Shown: positions 19,490 to 30,370 of the stretch, piece after piece
Layout of the letters: every line of letters starts with the position of its first letter
Numbering within the stretch: the stretch's first letter is position 1
From: Erinaceus europaeus
Taxonomy: Eukaryota; Chordata; Mammalia; Eulipotyphla; Erinaceidae
Assembly (NCBI RefSeq): GCF_950295315.1
Contig: NC_080177.1
Span: 78,574,089-78,638,088, forward strand
Reading direction: 5' to 3'
Length of the DNA: 64,000 nt
The notes under the pieces: generated by a model
The model's input: the letters and a program-made list of their open reading frames with translations, nothing else
The model's database searches: none
Told to the model about the DNA's origin: nothing
Made by a program: the position numbers and the translations under genes

Positions 19490-19885
19490 GCTTTCAAAAA
19501 AGAGGATGTTGCGTCCTTTGGGGCAACATGGCTGGGAATGGAGGTGATTATGATTCGCTCAGTAAGTAAGAGATGAAAGACAACTAACTACCAGACGGTT
19601 TCACTCATATATGGAATCTAGAGATCTGATTTACATAAACTTGCCAAAGGGGGAAAAATCCAAACAAAACGGAAGCAAGCCAACTGTAAGACTTGTGAGA
19701 ACTGCAGTGGACAGTGGAGGTGGATAGCACAGTGGCCATTCAGAGAGGACTGCAGTGGTTGTCCTTAGGAGGAAAGAAGGCTGAGATGCAGAACTTTGGT
19801 CTGGTGCGGTGTGCAACAATACACTGTCATCTTACAATCTCATAACAAACTATTAAGAACAAATAAAAATTAAGAAGAACTTAGA
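19490..19885 (+). repeat. L1 3' end, third subtype
   Basis: The ACCAGACGGTTTCACTCATA and TATGGAATCTAGAGATCTG segments correspond to the end of L1 ORF2. The 3' UTR ends in AACAAATAAAAATTAAG. No intact frame. Confidence 0.6.
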
Positions 19886-19968
19886 GCAGAATATTCTTCT
19901 GTTATCTTTAAAATGTGCTGGTGCTTTAAAAAAAATTTGTTAGCACAATTAGATCTTGTTTGTTTCTT

Positions 19969-20258
19969 TTTTTTAAAAAAATATTTATTTATTTATTCCC
20001 TTTTGTTGCCCTTGTTTTTTTATTGTTGTAGTTATTGTTGTTATTAATGTCATCGTTGTTGGATAGGACAGAGAGAAATGGAGAGAGGAGGGGAAGACAG
20101 AGAGGGGGAGAGAAAGACAGACACCTGCAGACCTGCTTCACCGCCTGTGAAGCGACGCCCCTGCAGGTGGGGAGCCGGGGGCTCGAACCGGGATCCTTAC
20201 GCTGGTCCCTGAGCTTGGCACCACGTGCATTTAACCCGCTGTGCCACCGCCCGACTCC
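19969..20258 (-). repeat. SINE-A copy, tail-side half of a dimer
   Basis: Reverse-strand full SINE-A with A-rich tail complement at the left. Its 5' end (GACTCCC, 20253-20259) directly joins the truncated 3' end of a second SINE-A. Confidence 0.93.
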
Positions 20259-20524
20259 CTGTTGCCCTTGTTTTTATTGTTGTTGTAGTTATTATTGTTG
20301 TTGTTGTTATTGATGTCGTCGTTGTTGGCTAGGACAGAGAGAAATGGGGAGAGGAGGGGAAGACAGAGAGGGGGAGAGAAAGACAGACACCTGCAGACCT
20401 GCTTCACCGCCTGTGAAACGACTCCCCTGCAGGTGGGGAGCCGGGGACTCGAACCGGGATCCTTATGCCGGTCCTTGCGCTTTGCATCATGTGCGCTTAA
20501 CCCGCTGCGCTACCGCCCGACCCC
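20259..20524 (-). repeat. SINE-A copy, head-side half of a dimer
   Basis: Reverse-strand SINE-A that lacks the final A-rich tail and starts at GTTGCCCTTG next to the first copy. Only one pair of TSDs, CTTGTTTGTTTCTT (19955-19968) and CTTGTTTCTTTCTT (20525-20538), surrounds both copies. Confidence 0.93.
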
Positions 20525-20538
20525 CTTGTTTCTTTCTT

Positions 20539-21397
20539 ATCTGAAGTGTGTTTCTTAATCTTCAGCTTCCCTGCCGAGGACTTAAAGACAATATAAAAAC
20601 ACCAAAAACCCATGAAGCGTAATCACTCTTGAATCCTAAAAGATCCTAAATTTCTTGGCTGAAAGTTTCTTTCTTCTCCCTTTTTATTTTTAGGCCAATT
20701 TGCCAGCATATATTCCAGGACTATCTCTGAAAAGGAAGCAGAGAGAGGGTGCCTGAAATAAGTCTCCCTCACAGATGAGACTTGTCAGCCTGCTGCGATG
20801 TGCGTCTCCTAAACGCAGGTGTGATCTGTGCTGCTCTCCTTGGACCACACATCTGCTTCTGCTGTGTCCCTGAGCTGTGCAGTAAGCCCTCGGCAGACTT
20901 CACGGGTGGGTTCTTAGAAACTGTGACAAACAACCTCTAACACAAGCAGGTCCACAAATACCACATTTCTGTTCAGCGTTTGGCTGGATTTTTTTTTTCC
21001 CTTGCATCAGCATTGTAAGGAACAACGTCCTTTGAGGACCTATTGGGGTTTCTGTTGCATTTGAACAAGACTCAAACGTTCTCTAGTAGGAGCCTGAATA
21101 CAGAAAACATGACTAATTCAATAACTATCTATTGAATGCCTACTGTGTTAGGTGAAAAAAGTCATATTGAGAACTGTGTATACGTATAAGATGGCCTTTT
21201 CTACAGTAGAAAAAATTGTATTTGTATTCTATTATTAATATATCTGTGTTACGTTGACATGGTGAAGAAAAGCTCTAGAATTTGCATATGTTAACTTTCC
21301 GTTTTAATTTCGAGGAGAGGGGAGGTGTCAATTATGGACAATTTCTAGCCCTACATTTTCCTGTTATTGCAAGTTTATCAAACATCAAGGTATTTTC
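20539..21397. other. Intron A-B, non-repeat part
   Basis: About 850 bp without young repeats. A short L2-like phrase (CTATTGAATGCCTACTGTGT) lies at 21128-21147. No exon recognised. Confidence 0.45.
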
Positions 21398-21618
21398 TTT
21401 TTTTAATTTTAACATCTATTTATTTTGGATAGAGATAGAGACAGAAAGAAATTGAGACGGGAGGAGGAGATAGAGAGGGAGAGAGACAGAGAGACACCTG
21501 CAGCCCTGCTTCACCACTCAGGAAGCTCTCCCCCCTGTAGGTGGGGACCAGGGGCTTGAACCTGGGTCCTTGTGCACTGTGACATGTGTCCTCTACCAGC
21601 TGTGCCACTGTGTGGCAT
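21398..21618 (-). repeat. SINE-B copy
   Basis: Reverse-strand SINE-B (TATTTTGGATAGAGATAGAG; CACCTGCAGCCCTGCTTCAC; GGGGACCAGGGGCTTGAACC). Confidence 0.9.
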
Positions 21619-22220
21619 GCTGTGACCTCTGTGCTCCTCCGGTCTGTTGATGTCACACTGGGGAGAATTCACTCGACCCAGAGGGCAAGTCTATTGGGGC
21701 AGCCACATTGCAACCTGGAACTGGACAAGAGGGTGGACAGAGACTGCGAAGGACAGGGGAGAGCAACAGCACAGAGCTAGTGGAGAAGAGCAGTCTCTTC
21801 ATAGGTTTGTCCGCTAGGGGTGCTGAGGCCAGAGGATGTGCACACCCACGGCTAGCTCTCACTCACTGGCAGATACACCCCGGCCTTTGCACAGGTGCGG
21901 CAGTTCACACCTGTGGCAGCTGAGAGTCGGTCAGCATCTTCCTCTATGCAGCCTAGAAAGCAGCCCTGGAGCTCGCGCTGAGTTCTCCTTCGCCTGCCGG
22001 AAGTGGCAAACCAGGCAGCGCAGCCCCCTCCCTCCTGCAGTGAGTAAGCTACAAAACGAAACAAACAAGCAGACAGACAAAGCCAAGGAAAACAGTTCAG
22101 TGATGGGAATGCAGTGGGACAGTGGCAGAGTGGAGAAGACAAGGAAGACGACACAGGAGAGATGATGAAGACATAGGCAGCCTGGCAAGTAGGGAGGATT
22201 CAGCCGTGCATTTGGTTTTT
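21619..22220. other. Intron A-B, non-repeat part
   Basis: About 600 bp with open frames on both strands but no recognisable product; no feature supported. Confidence 0.45.
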
Positions 22221-22233
22221 AAAGAGTCATTGA

Positions 22234-22448
22234 GGGGCTGGGCGGTGGTGCACCCGGTTGCGCGCACATGTTACAATCAATGCCCAAGGACCCGGGTTTG
22301 AGTCCCTGATCCCCACCTGCAGGGGGAAAGCGTCATAAGTGATGAAGAAGCAGGACGGCAGGTGTCTCTCTGTCTCTCTCCCTCTCTATCTCCCCCCTCT
22401 TGATTTCTGGCTGTTTCTATCAAATTAATAAAGGTAATTTGAAAAAAT
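22234..22448 (+). repeat. SINE-B copy with 13-bp TSD
   Basis: Forward SINE-B between AAAGAGTCATTGA (22221-22233) and AAAGATTCATTGA (22449-22461). Confidence 0.92.
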
Positions 22449-22589
22449 AAAGATTCATTGATTTTTACTCTCTATAGTAAACTATATATATATGGTATAG
22501 TAGATTGATATTTGCTTTTGATGCATTATATTACATACTTTATGTATTGTATGTTTAGTTTATATGTTATATAAATATACCATATACCA

Positions 22590-22725
22590 CAAACACACAC
22601 ACTCACAGAGAGTGGGGGGGGGGCTAGCATACTCCTGCTTATGTGGTACTGGGGTTTGAACCTGGGACCTCATGCTTGCAAGTCTTGCACTCTACCCATG
22701 GAGCCACCTTCCTGGTCTCTGAGAG
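22590..22725 (-). repeat. SINE-D/E-like fragment
   Basis: TACTGGGGTTTGAACCTGGG and CTACCCATGGAGCCACC are the complement of a tRNA-like SINE promoter region, preceded by purine-rich sequence with a G run. Confidence 0.6.
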
Positions 22726-23121
22726 TATCTGAGGGAGGACTCTCCCCAACAGTGGGACAATCATGCAGAAGGAAGCCAGCAGGCCTGGCTCCAGAGGAGA
22801 GCCTGGGGGAGGGCGGGCTGCATCTCCTGGGGAAGCCTGAGGTCTCTGAGGATTGTTTTTCCGTAACTGCCTTGGCTGCTGCTTGGGGAAGGAATTGAAG
22901 AAAACCAAGTGAGAAGCAGAGAAAGCAGCAGGGAGCTGTTTTCAGGGCCAGGAAATCTAAAGTGGGTGGACTCCGGGTGTCTGTGGGAGCAGGGCTCCTG
23001 GTCTGCTCTCAAGGCTGAGTGCGATGTGAAGTGAGATACTTGGGAGGAAATACTGAGCTGGTGGCTGGACATGGGAGCCTGGACTGGGGAGAGAAACATC
23101 AAACATGGCAGGGAGAGGTTG
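22726..23121. other. Intron A-B, non-repeat part
   Basis: Nothing recognised. Confidence 0.4.
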
Positions 23122-23362
23122 GGGGGCTGAGCGGTATCGCCACGTGCAAGGACTGGGATTCGAGCCCCCGGCTCCCCACCTGCAGAGGGGTCGCTTCACA
23201 AGCAGTGAAGCAGGTCTGCAGGTGTCTCTCTGTCTCCCCGTTCCTTCTCAATTTCTCTGTCCTAGCCAATAAAATGCAAAGGAAAAAAGAAAGAAAGAAG
23301 AAAGGGAGGGAGAGAGGAAGGAAGGGAAGGAAGGTAGGAAGGAGGGAGGGAGGGAGAGGCAA
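23122..23362 (+). repeat. SINE-A/C copy with deleted head and GGAA tail
   Basis: Forward. The head (GGGGGCTGAGCGGTATCGCC) lacks part of the A-box region. The body reads GATTCGAGCCCCCGGCTCCC, and the tail decays into GAAA, GGGA and GGAA units to about 23362. Confidence 0.87.
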
Positions 23363-23440
23363 CCAGACACTGGTAAACTGGGTTGGGCGAGAAATCATAA
23401 CTATCCTGTGCTGTTTACAGGAACTGCTTTCTTCTACAAC

Positions 23441-23642
23441 TTAAAAAAATATTTATTTACTTGATAGAGACAGAAACTGAGAGGGACGGGGAAGACAGTG
23501 AGGAAGAGAGACACCTGCAGCCCTGCTTCACCGCCCAAGAGGCTTTCTCCCTGCAGGTGGGGACCAGGGGCTTGAACCTGGGTCCTGGTCCTTGCGCACT
23601 ATAACATGTGTGCTGAACCAGGTGCACCACCACCTGGGCCCT
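23441..23642 (-). repeat. SINE-B copy
   Basis: Reverse-strand SINE-B (TTACTTGATAGAGACAGAAA ... AACCAGGTGCACCACCACCT), with a small local duplication GGGTCCTGGTCC. Confidence 0.9.
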
Positions 23643-23689
23643 TTACTAAATATGTTCAAACTGAACCTGCCAAGAAAGAACTAGCAACC

Positions 23690-23743
23690 CCCCCACACAC
23701 ACACATACACACACATACACACACACACACACACATACACACA

Positions 23744-23804
<61 letters not shown>

Positions 23805-23806
23805 TT
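23690..23806 (+). repeat. (CA)n / (CACATA)n microsatellite
   Basis: 117 bp of CA with dispersed TA interruptions. The RGS6-sense RNA is UG-rich. Confidence 0.97.
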
Positions 23807-23929
23807 TCTGCTTGCATTTTGCCTTCAAGGCAGCCAGTGGGGAGCAGACCAGAGGTCTGCTTCTGTCTGTCCTCAACCCCACCTTCTGTTTTTCCAGAAG
23901 CAGCCAAGCTAGAAGGTTTTGGCTACTCC

Positions 23930-23964
<35 letters not shown>

Positions 23965-24540
23965 AGGTACATACTGAGACAAAGGGGCAGGGAGGTAGAG
24001 CTGTGCATTCCTTGCCCTATTTTCGCTGTGACTTCAATAAGAACTTCCTCTTCTTGCAAAAAGCCAGGGTGTCTGTTTGTCTCCCTGGAGGGCCAGGCAT
24101 AGAGAGCAGGCTGGATTGCTCCTGGGGACTCACTGAATCTTAAGTGGAAAGACTGCATGAGGTCACCCAGGGAGAAAGGCAGAAAGGAAAGACAGGGGTT
24201 TCGACTGAGGCCCAGGGCTTACAAAAGGTGCTGTCTGTTGACGGCAGTGGCCTCAAGCCCGTCCACCCTGTCCAGACCGCCTGCCATCAGTCCGGATACC
24301 TAGCCGGACTTCTGTGGCTAGTTTGTGAGGGTGGTAACCAGCAGACAGCCAGACAGCACTGCGGCTCCTCTACCAGACCCTCAGGGAAGCTGGCCTTACT
24401 TAGCAGGGCTCTCTTCTCCGGCCCCTGGTGTTCTCTCTTGGAAGGAGAATGTACACTGACCACCACACACCACTCACCACTCTGCTCAGGAAGCCAGCCA
24501 AGGATTTCTATGTTCTCTCCTGATTTAGGACCTTCAGTCT
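23807..24540. other. Intron A-B, non-repeat part
   Basis: Includes a CTC/CTT tract at 23927-23965; otherwise no recognisable element. Confidence 0.45.
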
Positions 24541-24542
24541 TT

Positions 24543-24823
24543 TAAAAAAATATTTATTTATTTATTTTTCCTATTGTTTCCCTTGTTATTTAACATTGTT
24601 GAGGTTACTGATGGCGTTGTTGTTGGATAGGACAAAGATAAACGGAGAGAGGAGGGGAAGACAGAGTGGGGGAGAGAAAGACAGACACCTGCAGACCTGC
24701 TTCACTGCCTGTGAAACGACTCCCCTGCAGGTGGGGCGCCTGGGGGCTCGAACCAGGATTCTTATGCCCGTCCTTGCACTTTGCGCCACGTGTGCTTAAC
24801 CCGCAGTGCCACCGCCCGACTCC
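24543..24823 (-). repeat. SINE-A copy
   Basis: Reverse-strand SINE-A from the TATTTATTTATTTATTTTTC tail complement to GCCACCGCCCGACTCCC. The imperfect flanks GACCTTCAGTCTT and GACCTTCACACTG suggest its TSD. Confidence 0.92.
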
Positions 24824-25283
24824 CTGACCTTCACACTGTTTCCTGGCTACTGTGGCAGTGGCAGCAGAGGCCATCCTGAAAGCATCTTGAGGGGCAGAGT
24901 GCTGTTGGGTGAGCATTCCAGGAGGAGGGCACTCAACCCTCAATAGGGGTGGGGGGTGTGAGGAGGTGCTCCAGGTCTGAAGACCGACCGGGAAGCGATG
25001 ACAGCAGGAGACAGTCAGCTCTAACTGTTCCATCCTCAGTACACACACCAGCGCCACACCCAGAGAAGCTGACCCCTGCTCTGAGAGGTTTGGGAACCAG
25101 ACAGGCTCTGCCAAGAAAACCCACCCTGAGTGTGCTCTTCCTGGTCCCATCTCCTTATTATCCATCACCTCTGCCCAAGTGCTGTCTACCTGAGAACATG
25201 AATTTGATCAGAGGCAGTGAATAATTAAAGGACTCGCTAGGAGTCCTCAAAAGCTACATCAGGATCTAGAGACTGAGAGGGGG
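24824..25283. other. Intron A-B, non-repeat part
   Basis: Nothing recognised. Confidence 0.4.
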
Positions 25284-25540
25284 GGGGGCAGGGGCCAGGT
25301 GGTGGCATAACTAGCTAAGCACTCACATTACCTGCACAAGGACACAGGTTCGAGCCTCTGGCTCACCGTCCCCCTACACACACACACCTGCAGGAAGAAA
25401 GATTCAAAGGTGGTGAGGCAGGGCTACAGGTATCTGTCTTTCTCTCCCCATCTCTGTCTTCCCCTCCTCTCTCCCTTTCTATCTCCCCCCTCCCTCTCAA
25501 TTTCTGTCTCCATCCAATAATAAATTAGTTAATGTATTAA
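25284..25540 (+). repeat. SINE-B copy
   Basis: Forward: GGCCAGGTGGTGGCATAACT head, AGGTTCGAGCCTCTGGCTCA, tail CCAATAATAAATTAG. Confidence 0.88.
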
Positions 25541-25799
25541 AAAGGTGCTGTAAGAGATCACAGAATTTCGCCTGTGTCTCCTATACAACACGCAACACAA
25601 TGACAGTCTCCTGCACTCAGTCTCTGCCCAGTGTGTCTCTTCATGAGTGCTGCTGTGAGACTCCTTCAGGACAGAACCGTGCCCTCCACCCCCAGCTCTG
25701 CCTCTCAGGAATCAGCACAGAGACTACATCACAGGTTTCAAATAAACATCTGATAATCACATTAAAGAATGTTGGCCAAAGTCAGTAGTTTGCAGTTGG

Positions 25800-25915
25800 A
25801 TATACAGAGAATAGAGAGAGAGCCTGAGAGCAGAGAAGTCCTCCACCCCAGTGTAATGGTAGTGCTGGGGATTAAACCTCAGAGCATAAGCATCACGCTA
25901 CTTTCCCCAGTTCAG
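25800..25915 (-). repeat. SINE-D-like fragment
   Basis: GGTAGTGCTGGGGATTAAAC and CATAAGCATCACGCTACTTT are the complement of the SINE-D core. Confidence 0.65.
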
Positions 25916-25929
25916 TGTCTTTAAGACTT

Positions 25930-26214
25930 TAAAAAATATATTTATTTATTTATTTCCCCCTTTGTTGCCCTTGTTGTTTTTCATTGTTGTTTTATTATTG
26001 TTGCTGTTATTGATGTCGTCATTGTTAGATAGGACAGAGAGAAATGGAGAGAGGAGGGGAAGACAGAGAGGGGGAGAGAAAGACAGACACCTGCAGACCT
26101 GCTTCACCGCCTGTGAAGTGACTCCCCTGCAGGTGGGGAGCTGGAGGCTTGGACTGGGATCCTTAAGCTGGCCCTTGCAATCTGCGCCATGTGCGCACTA
26201 CCGCCCGACTCCCT
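25930..26214 (-). repeat. SINE-A copy with deleted A-box region
   Basis: Reverse-strand SINE-A. The head complement reads GCGCCATGTGCGCACTACCG, which lacks the usual TTAACCCGCTG segment. Confidence 0.9.
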
Positions 26215-26254
26215 CTTCAAATCTTTTTAAGGAAGAAACTTTAAAAGTTTGTGT

Positions 26255-26350
26255 TCAGTTCACTTGTTCTTTCATTCACCAAGTGCTTCTGAATGCTTCC
26301 AATGAGCGAGGTGCCGTTCTAAGCCCTGCAATACCACCTAGCACCGAGAA
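26255..26350 (+). repeat. Probable MIR/L2 fragment
   Basis: CATTCACCAAGTGCTTCTGA followed by GAGGTGCCGTTCTAAGCCCT resembles the 'point of increasing decay' phrase common to old MIR/L2 repeats. Confidence 0.4.
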
Positions 26351-26969
26351 AAGGACACGGGACGATGACACGGATTGCCAAGGGGTTTATAAACCACCAT
26401 CAGCACAAGCTCAGAGCTCAACCACTCACTGAGAAACCAGCTGCATAGAGCATTCGGCCCTGAGCAAGGCCCACGGCAATGCCTCTGCACACGCAGACGC
26501 CTGCATCTCAGGGCTTGTAAAATGAGTCGAGTTTCTGTGAGCATAGTGAGAGTGTTAGGGGAATAGCACAGTGGCTGTTCGTGTATAAAGAAGCTTGAAA
26601 TAACATTAAAGAATTTATTAATAGCATCTGTTCCACATCTGCCCAGAAAGGAATAATCACCCCAGAGGTAACTTTTCATTTGATTGCTAAGTTAAACACG
26701 GAGGTTATCGGTCCCCTGGGATTCCTCTTAGAATCTCTCTGAATCAAAGAATAGCAGTGAGTACAGAATCACCTTTCCTTTGAGGGCTTTCTGGAGGAAA
26801 GTCTGCAAGAAATGAAAGAGTATCTCAGGGTTCCTGCCCTTTTCTGGACCCCAGTAAGAGTGGCGACTTGCCCACCCCCCACAGAAAAGGCTCTTATTCT
26901 TTATATGTGGACTTGACTCTAACCCACATATATTGGGTTACTGGAAAAGTCATGACATACTTTTCAAGT
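26351..26969. other. Intron A-B, non-repeat part
   Basis: No repeat or exon recognised. Confidence 0.4.
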
Positions 26970-27091
26970 GGGAGCCAGGTGGTGCCACACCTGGTAAAGC
27001 AGACACTTTACGATGCACAAGGACCCAGGTTCAAGCTTAGCTTCACATCCAAAGTGGGGAAGCTTCGCAAATGGTGAAACAGTGCTGCAAG

Positions 27092-27125
<34 letters not shown>

Positions 27126-27178
27126 ATCTCCTCTTGATTTATCTGTTTCCATGCAAGTAAATAAATAACATCTTTTGA
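26970..27178 (+). repeat. SINE-B copy with expanded CT tract
   Basis: Forward, diverged: GAGCCAGGTGGTGCCACACC head, CCCAGGTTCAAGC, then (CT)n at 27094-27124 and a GTAAATAAATAACA tail. Confidence 0.88.
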
Positions 27179-27610
27179 AGAGACACAAAAGAAAGCCCAA
27201 AAAAACACACCCAGAAATTAAGTGCCGTGAAAGAATGGTTAAGGACTCAAGCTCATGTGAGAAACAGCCCAGTGGGTGGTAGCGTTTCACTGATGTTTAT
27301 TGATCCAGCCTGACTACAGACCCCTGACCCCGGCACACTGCAGCCATGCCTTGTTTTTCTTCACAGTTAGTGTAGACTTCCTGACCCCCTCCTCGCTCTC
27401 CTCACACACCCTTTCTCATCATAGTCACATTCTAAGCTTAGACTTCCCGGCCCCCTCCTCACATCCGTTCCCACTCCCTTTTTCTGAACATGGTTAGATT
27501 AAGAGCCAATTCCCTCTCACCAAATGGGAAAAGGACAGGTTGTTCCCATGTCCTAGCCATGTATAAAAAGGCCCTGAAGATTGCCCTTGGTGTGCTTGCT
27601 GGCTTTGCGT

Positions 27611-27656
<46 letters not shown>

Positions 27657-28295
27657 CTTTTGCCTTCCTCATGACTCTCAGTGCCTCAGTCCTTGTTTTA
27701 AGATGTAGACAGCGCACATTTTCACACTGTTTCCCACACTCACAAACCTTCTGACAAGACCTGGAATGGGACTGTGTGTGTGTGCGTGCGTGTGCGTGTG
27801 TGTGTGCGTGTGCAGGGAACACACACTCTGATGCACCCCAGGCTCTATCTGGAAGTCTGCAAAGCTGGCGGCAGCCCAAGGAGACGTCCCATCTCCTCTT
27901 ACTGGAGCCCATTCCTTCCCTCATGCTCCTGTATGGCCTCCTCACCTGAACAGATGCCCCCAGGTGAGTGGGAGGCACACAAGGAGAGAGGCAGGATTTG
28001 TATTTCCTTCTAGCCTGGAACAAATGGGTAAACAGAAACGGAAATGAACCAACCTGCCAGCTAGTCTATGCATCCTGGGGAGAGGGGCAGGGACCCTGGC
28101 CTGGAAACTGTGTATCATTAAGTGATTGTGGCCCTGACACTAGTCATGGCTATTTCATCTTAGATGTTGGAATTAGGAATAGGCCCTTTTGCTTTTGAGA
28201 GGAGGAAGGCAGCCTGAGGCTATCCAGCATGAACCTGTACTAAATAACACAGGCAGGACTAAGAATGCAAAGGTTCTGGCTATTTTCCTGAGAGA
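27179..28295. other. Intron A-B, non-repeat part with microsatellites
   Basis: Contains (AC)n at 27611-27654 and an impure (TG)n at 27773-27812. Nothing else recognised. Confidence 0.5.
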
Positions 28296-28417
28296 TATCA
28301 AAACACTGAAGCAAAAGGCCAGTCCCGCCTCTGTGTTCACAGTAGCCAAACCATGCAAACTAAAGGCCAACTGAAAGATGGCAGGGTAGAGAAACTGTGG
28401 AGTAAATTCTCAATGAA

Positions 28418-28636
28418 GTTCAGTGGGGAAGCAATGACAGAAGCCAGACCTTCCACCTTCTGCACCCCACAATCACCCTGGGTCCACACTCCCAGGGGGA
28501 TAAAGAATAGGAAAGCTATCAGGGGAGGGGATGGGATATGGAGTTATGGTGGTGGGAATTGTGTGTAATTGTACCCCTCTTATCCTATGGTTTTTGTCAT
28601 TGTTTCCTTTTTATAAATACAAAGTAAAAAAAAAAA
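28418..28636 (+). repeat. L1-a insertion with 9-bp TSD
   Basis: 5'-truncated element from GTTCAGTGGGGAAGCAATGA to its poly(A) tail. The TSD CTCAATGAA is at 28409-28417 and 28637-28645. The TSD and poly(A) show that L1-a spreads by target-primed reverse transcription. Confidence 0.9.
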
Positions 28637-28744
28637 CTCAATGAAATACTACTCTGCCATTAAAAGAGCAAAGCCATTTCTTTCAGGGACAAAATGGGTG
28701 AGACTCTAGGTGACTATGCCAAGTGAAATATATAAGAAATGAAA

Positions 28745-28956
28745 GAGGTTCCAGGCAGTGGCGCACCAGGTTAAACACAAATGCTACAGTGCACAAGGAC
28801 CTGGGTTCAAGCCCCCAACCTCCACCTGCAGGGGGAAAGCTTCACATGTGGTGAAGCAGAGTTGTAGGTGTCTCTCTGTCTCTATCCCTTTCTATCTCCC
28901 TACTCCCATCTCTATTTCTTTCTGTATCTACCCAAATAACTAAAATATTTTTTAAA
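28745..28956 (+). repeat. SINE-B copy nested in the L1
   Basis: Forward SINE-B with TSDs GAAATGAAA (28736-28744) and GGAATGAAA (28957-28965). Confidence 0.92.
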
Positions 28957-29119
28957 GGAATGAAACACAATTACAGGGTGGTTAAACGTATACACGGAAT
29001 ATAAGCAACTAAAACAATCTGGCAAAAATGAACAAGAAAAACACTTAGAGTCTGTGAAAACCATGGAGGTTACTGGAGGACAAAGGAAGGGAGTGTGAGG
29101 AGTCAGTAGAGGAGTCTTT

Positions 29120-29417
29120 GTAAAATTTTTTATATTTATTTAATCTTCCCTTTTGTTGCCTTTGTTGTTTTTCATTGTTGTTGTAGTTATTATTATTGTT
29201 GTTATTGATGTTGTTGTTAGACAGGGCAGAGAGAAATGGAGAGAGGAAGGGAAGACAGAGAGGGGGAGAGAAAGACAGACATCTGCAGACCTGCTTCACC
29301 ACTTGTGAAGCGACTCCCCTGAAGGTGGGGAGCCGGGGGCTGGAACCGGGATTCTTACACCGGTCCTTGAGCTTTGCGCCACGTGCGCTTAACCTGCTGT
29401 GCTACCGCCCAACTCCC
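29120..29417 (-). repeat. SINE-A copy nested in the L1 3' UTR
   Basis: Reverse-strand SINE-A with TSDs AGAGGAGTCTTT (29108-29119) and AGAGGGGTCTTT (29418-29429). Confidence 0.93.
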
Positions 29418-29651
29418 AGAGGGGTCTTTTTGGTGGTGGGATGACACTGGGACTTTGGTGGTGGCTGTGGTAAACTCTGTACACATGGAGGTGTGAGGTT
29501 ATAGTCCAGAAATCCTACGGATCAGCAAACCGATGGCAGGTCAATAAATAGTAACTGGAGAGGCCCTCTCCGTAGACAGATGTCTGCCTCATTGAATGAT
29601 ATTGACACAGCAGCCCTCACACCAATGTTTCCTTAAGGAATCTTCCTAGAG

Positions 29652-30033
29652 GGGGCTGGGTGGTGACTCACCCTGTAGAGCCAATGCACAGGGATCCAGG
29701 TTCAAGCCCCGAGCCCCGACCTGTAGGGGGGAAGCTTTGTGAGATGTCTTTCTGTCTTTATGTTCTCCTTCTGTTGAGGTCAGAAATGAAGGGGGGGAAC
29801 ACAGACACTGCTGCACCACCACAGAACACAAGTTCCCCAGGCATTCCTGTGTGCCTGGGAAGGAAATTGTTGCACAGGAAATGGGAGTGGTAACAGGTGT
29901 GGGTGTGGCTTAGAAAGGAGGGGAAGGTGGGGTTTGGATGTTTATAAGCAGCTTGTGTGCACGCTGCTCCCTGCCCTGGGTCTCTCTGCCTAGGTGAGCC
30001 TCCATCTTGTGAGTAAGGCTCTCGCAGGGGCCA

Positions 30034-30071
<38 letters not shown>

Positions 30072-30370
30072 CATGTACTCCAACATGTGGGTGTTATCAG
30101 TTTTCCTGAATAAAGTTTAAAATTCCTGAAAAGTCATGTTTTCTCCTCAATTCTTGGTTGAGTTGATGAGTGAAAAACCTTTAAACACATGGGGAACAAA
30201 CTTGGCCCCAAACTCCCCCCAGTATATTTCCCTCTCAACTTCTCTCTGTCTCTACCAACAAAAAGAAAGTTAAAAGAAGGAGAAGAGGGGGGAGGGGAAG
30301 CCCATTGGCAGCAGTGAATTCATGGTCCAAGTACTGAACCCCAACAATAAGCCTGGTGGCTATAAAACAC
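29652..30370 (+). repeat. SINE-C copy split by an LTR-like insertion
   Basis: Forward. The head and core are 29652-29771 (GGGGGCTGGGTGGTGACTCA), and the continuation with the 3' block (CAGCAGTGAATTCATGGTCC, CCCCAACAATAAGCCTGGTG) is about 30228-30370. Confidence 0.85.
29772..30221 (+). mobile_element. Probable solo LTR inside SINE-C
   Basis: The 450-bp insert separates the two halves of a SINE-C. It begins TGTTGAGGTC and ends CCCCCCA. It has a TATAA box (29943-29947), a CT tract and AATAAA (30109-30114) in the order expected of an LTR. I could not find a clear target duplication, so the exact ends and retroviral class are uncertain. It is non-coding. Confidence 0.6.

Larger units (their letters stand above)
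28300..29640 (+). repeat. L1 3' end (ORF2 remnant and 3' UTR) carrying three later insertions
   Basis: The pieces are 28300-28417, 28646-28744, 28966-29119 and 29430-29640. They include ORF2-like TACTACTCTGCCATTAAAAG and a 3' UTR (CTTTTTGGTGGTGGGATGAC). They are interrupted in order by an L1-a segment, a SINE-B and a SINE-A, each with its own TSD. Reading frames are broken. Confidence 0.7.

Noticed and set aside
20035..20558. Recurring short proteins of the type DRTERNGERRGRQRGGEKDR seen at many places in the window
   Set aside because: They are all translations of the purine-rich middle of SINE-A on the reverse strand.
23690..23806. Regularly spaced repeats suggestive of a CRISPR array
   Set aside because: These are simple CA/CACATA microsatellites without spacers, in a vertebrate genome.
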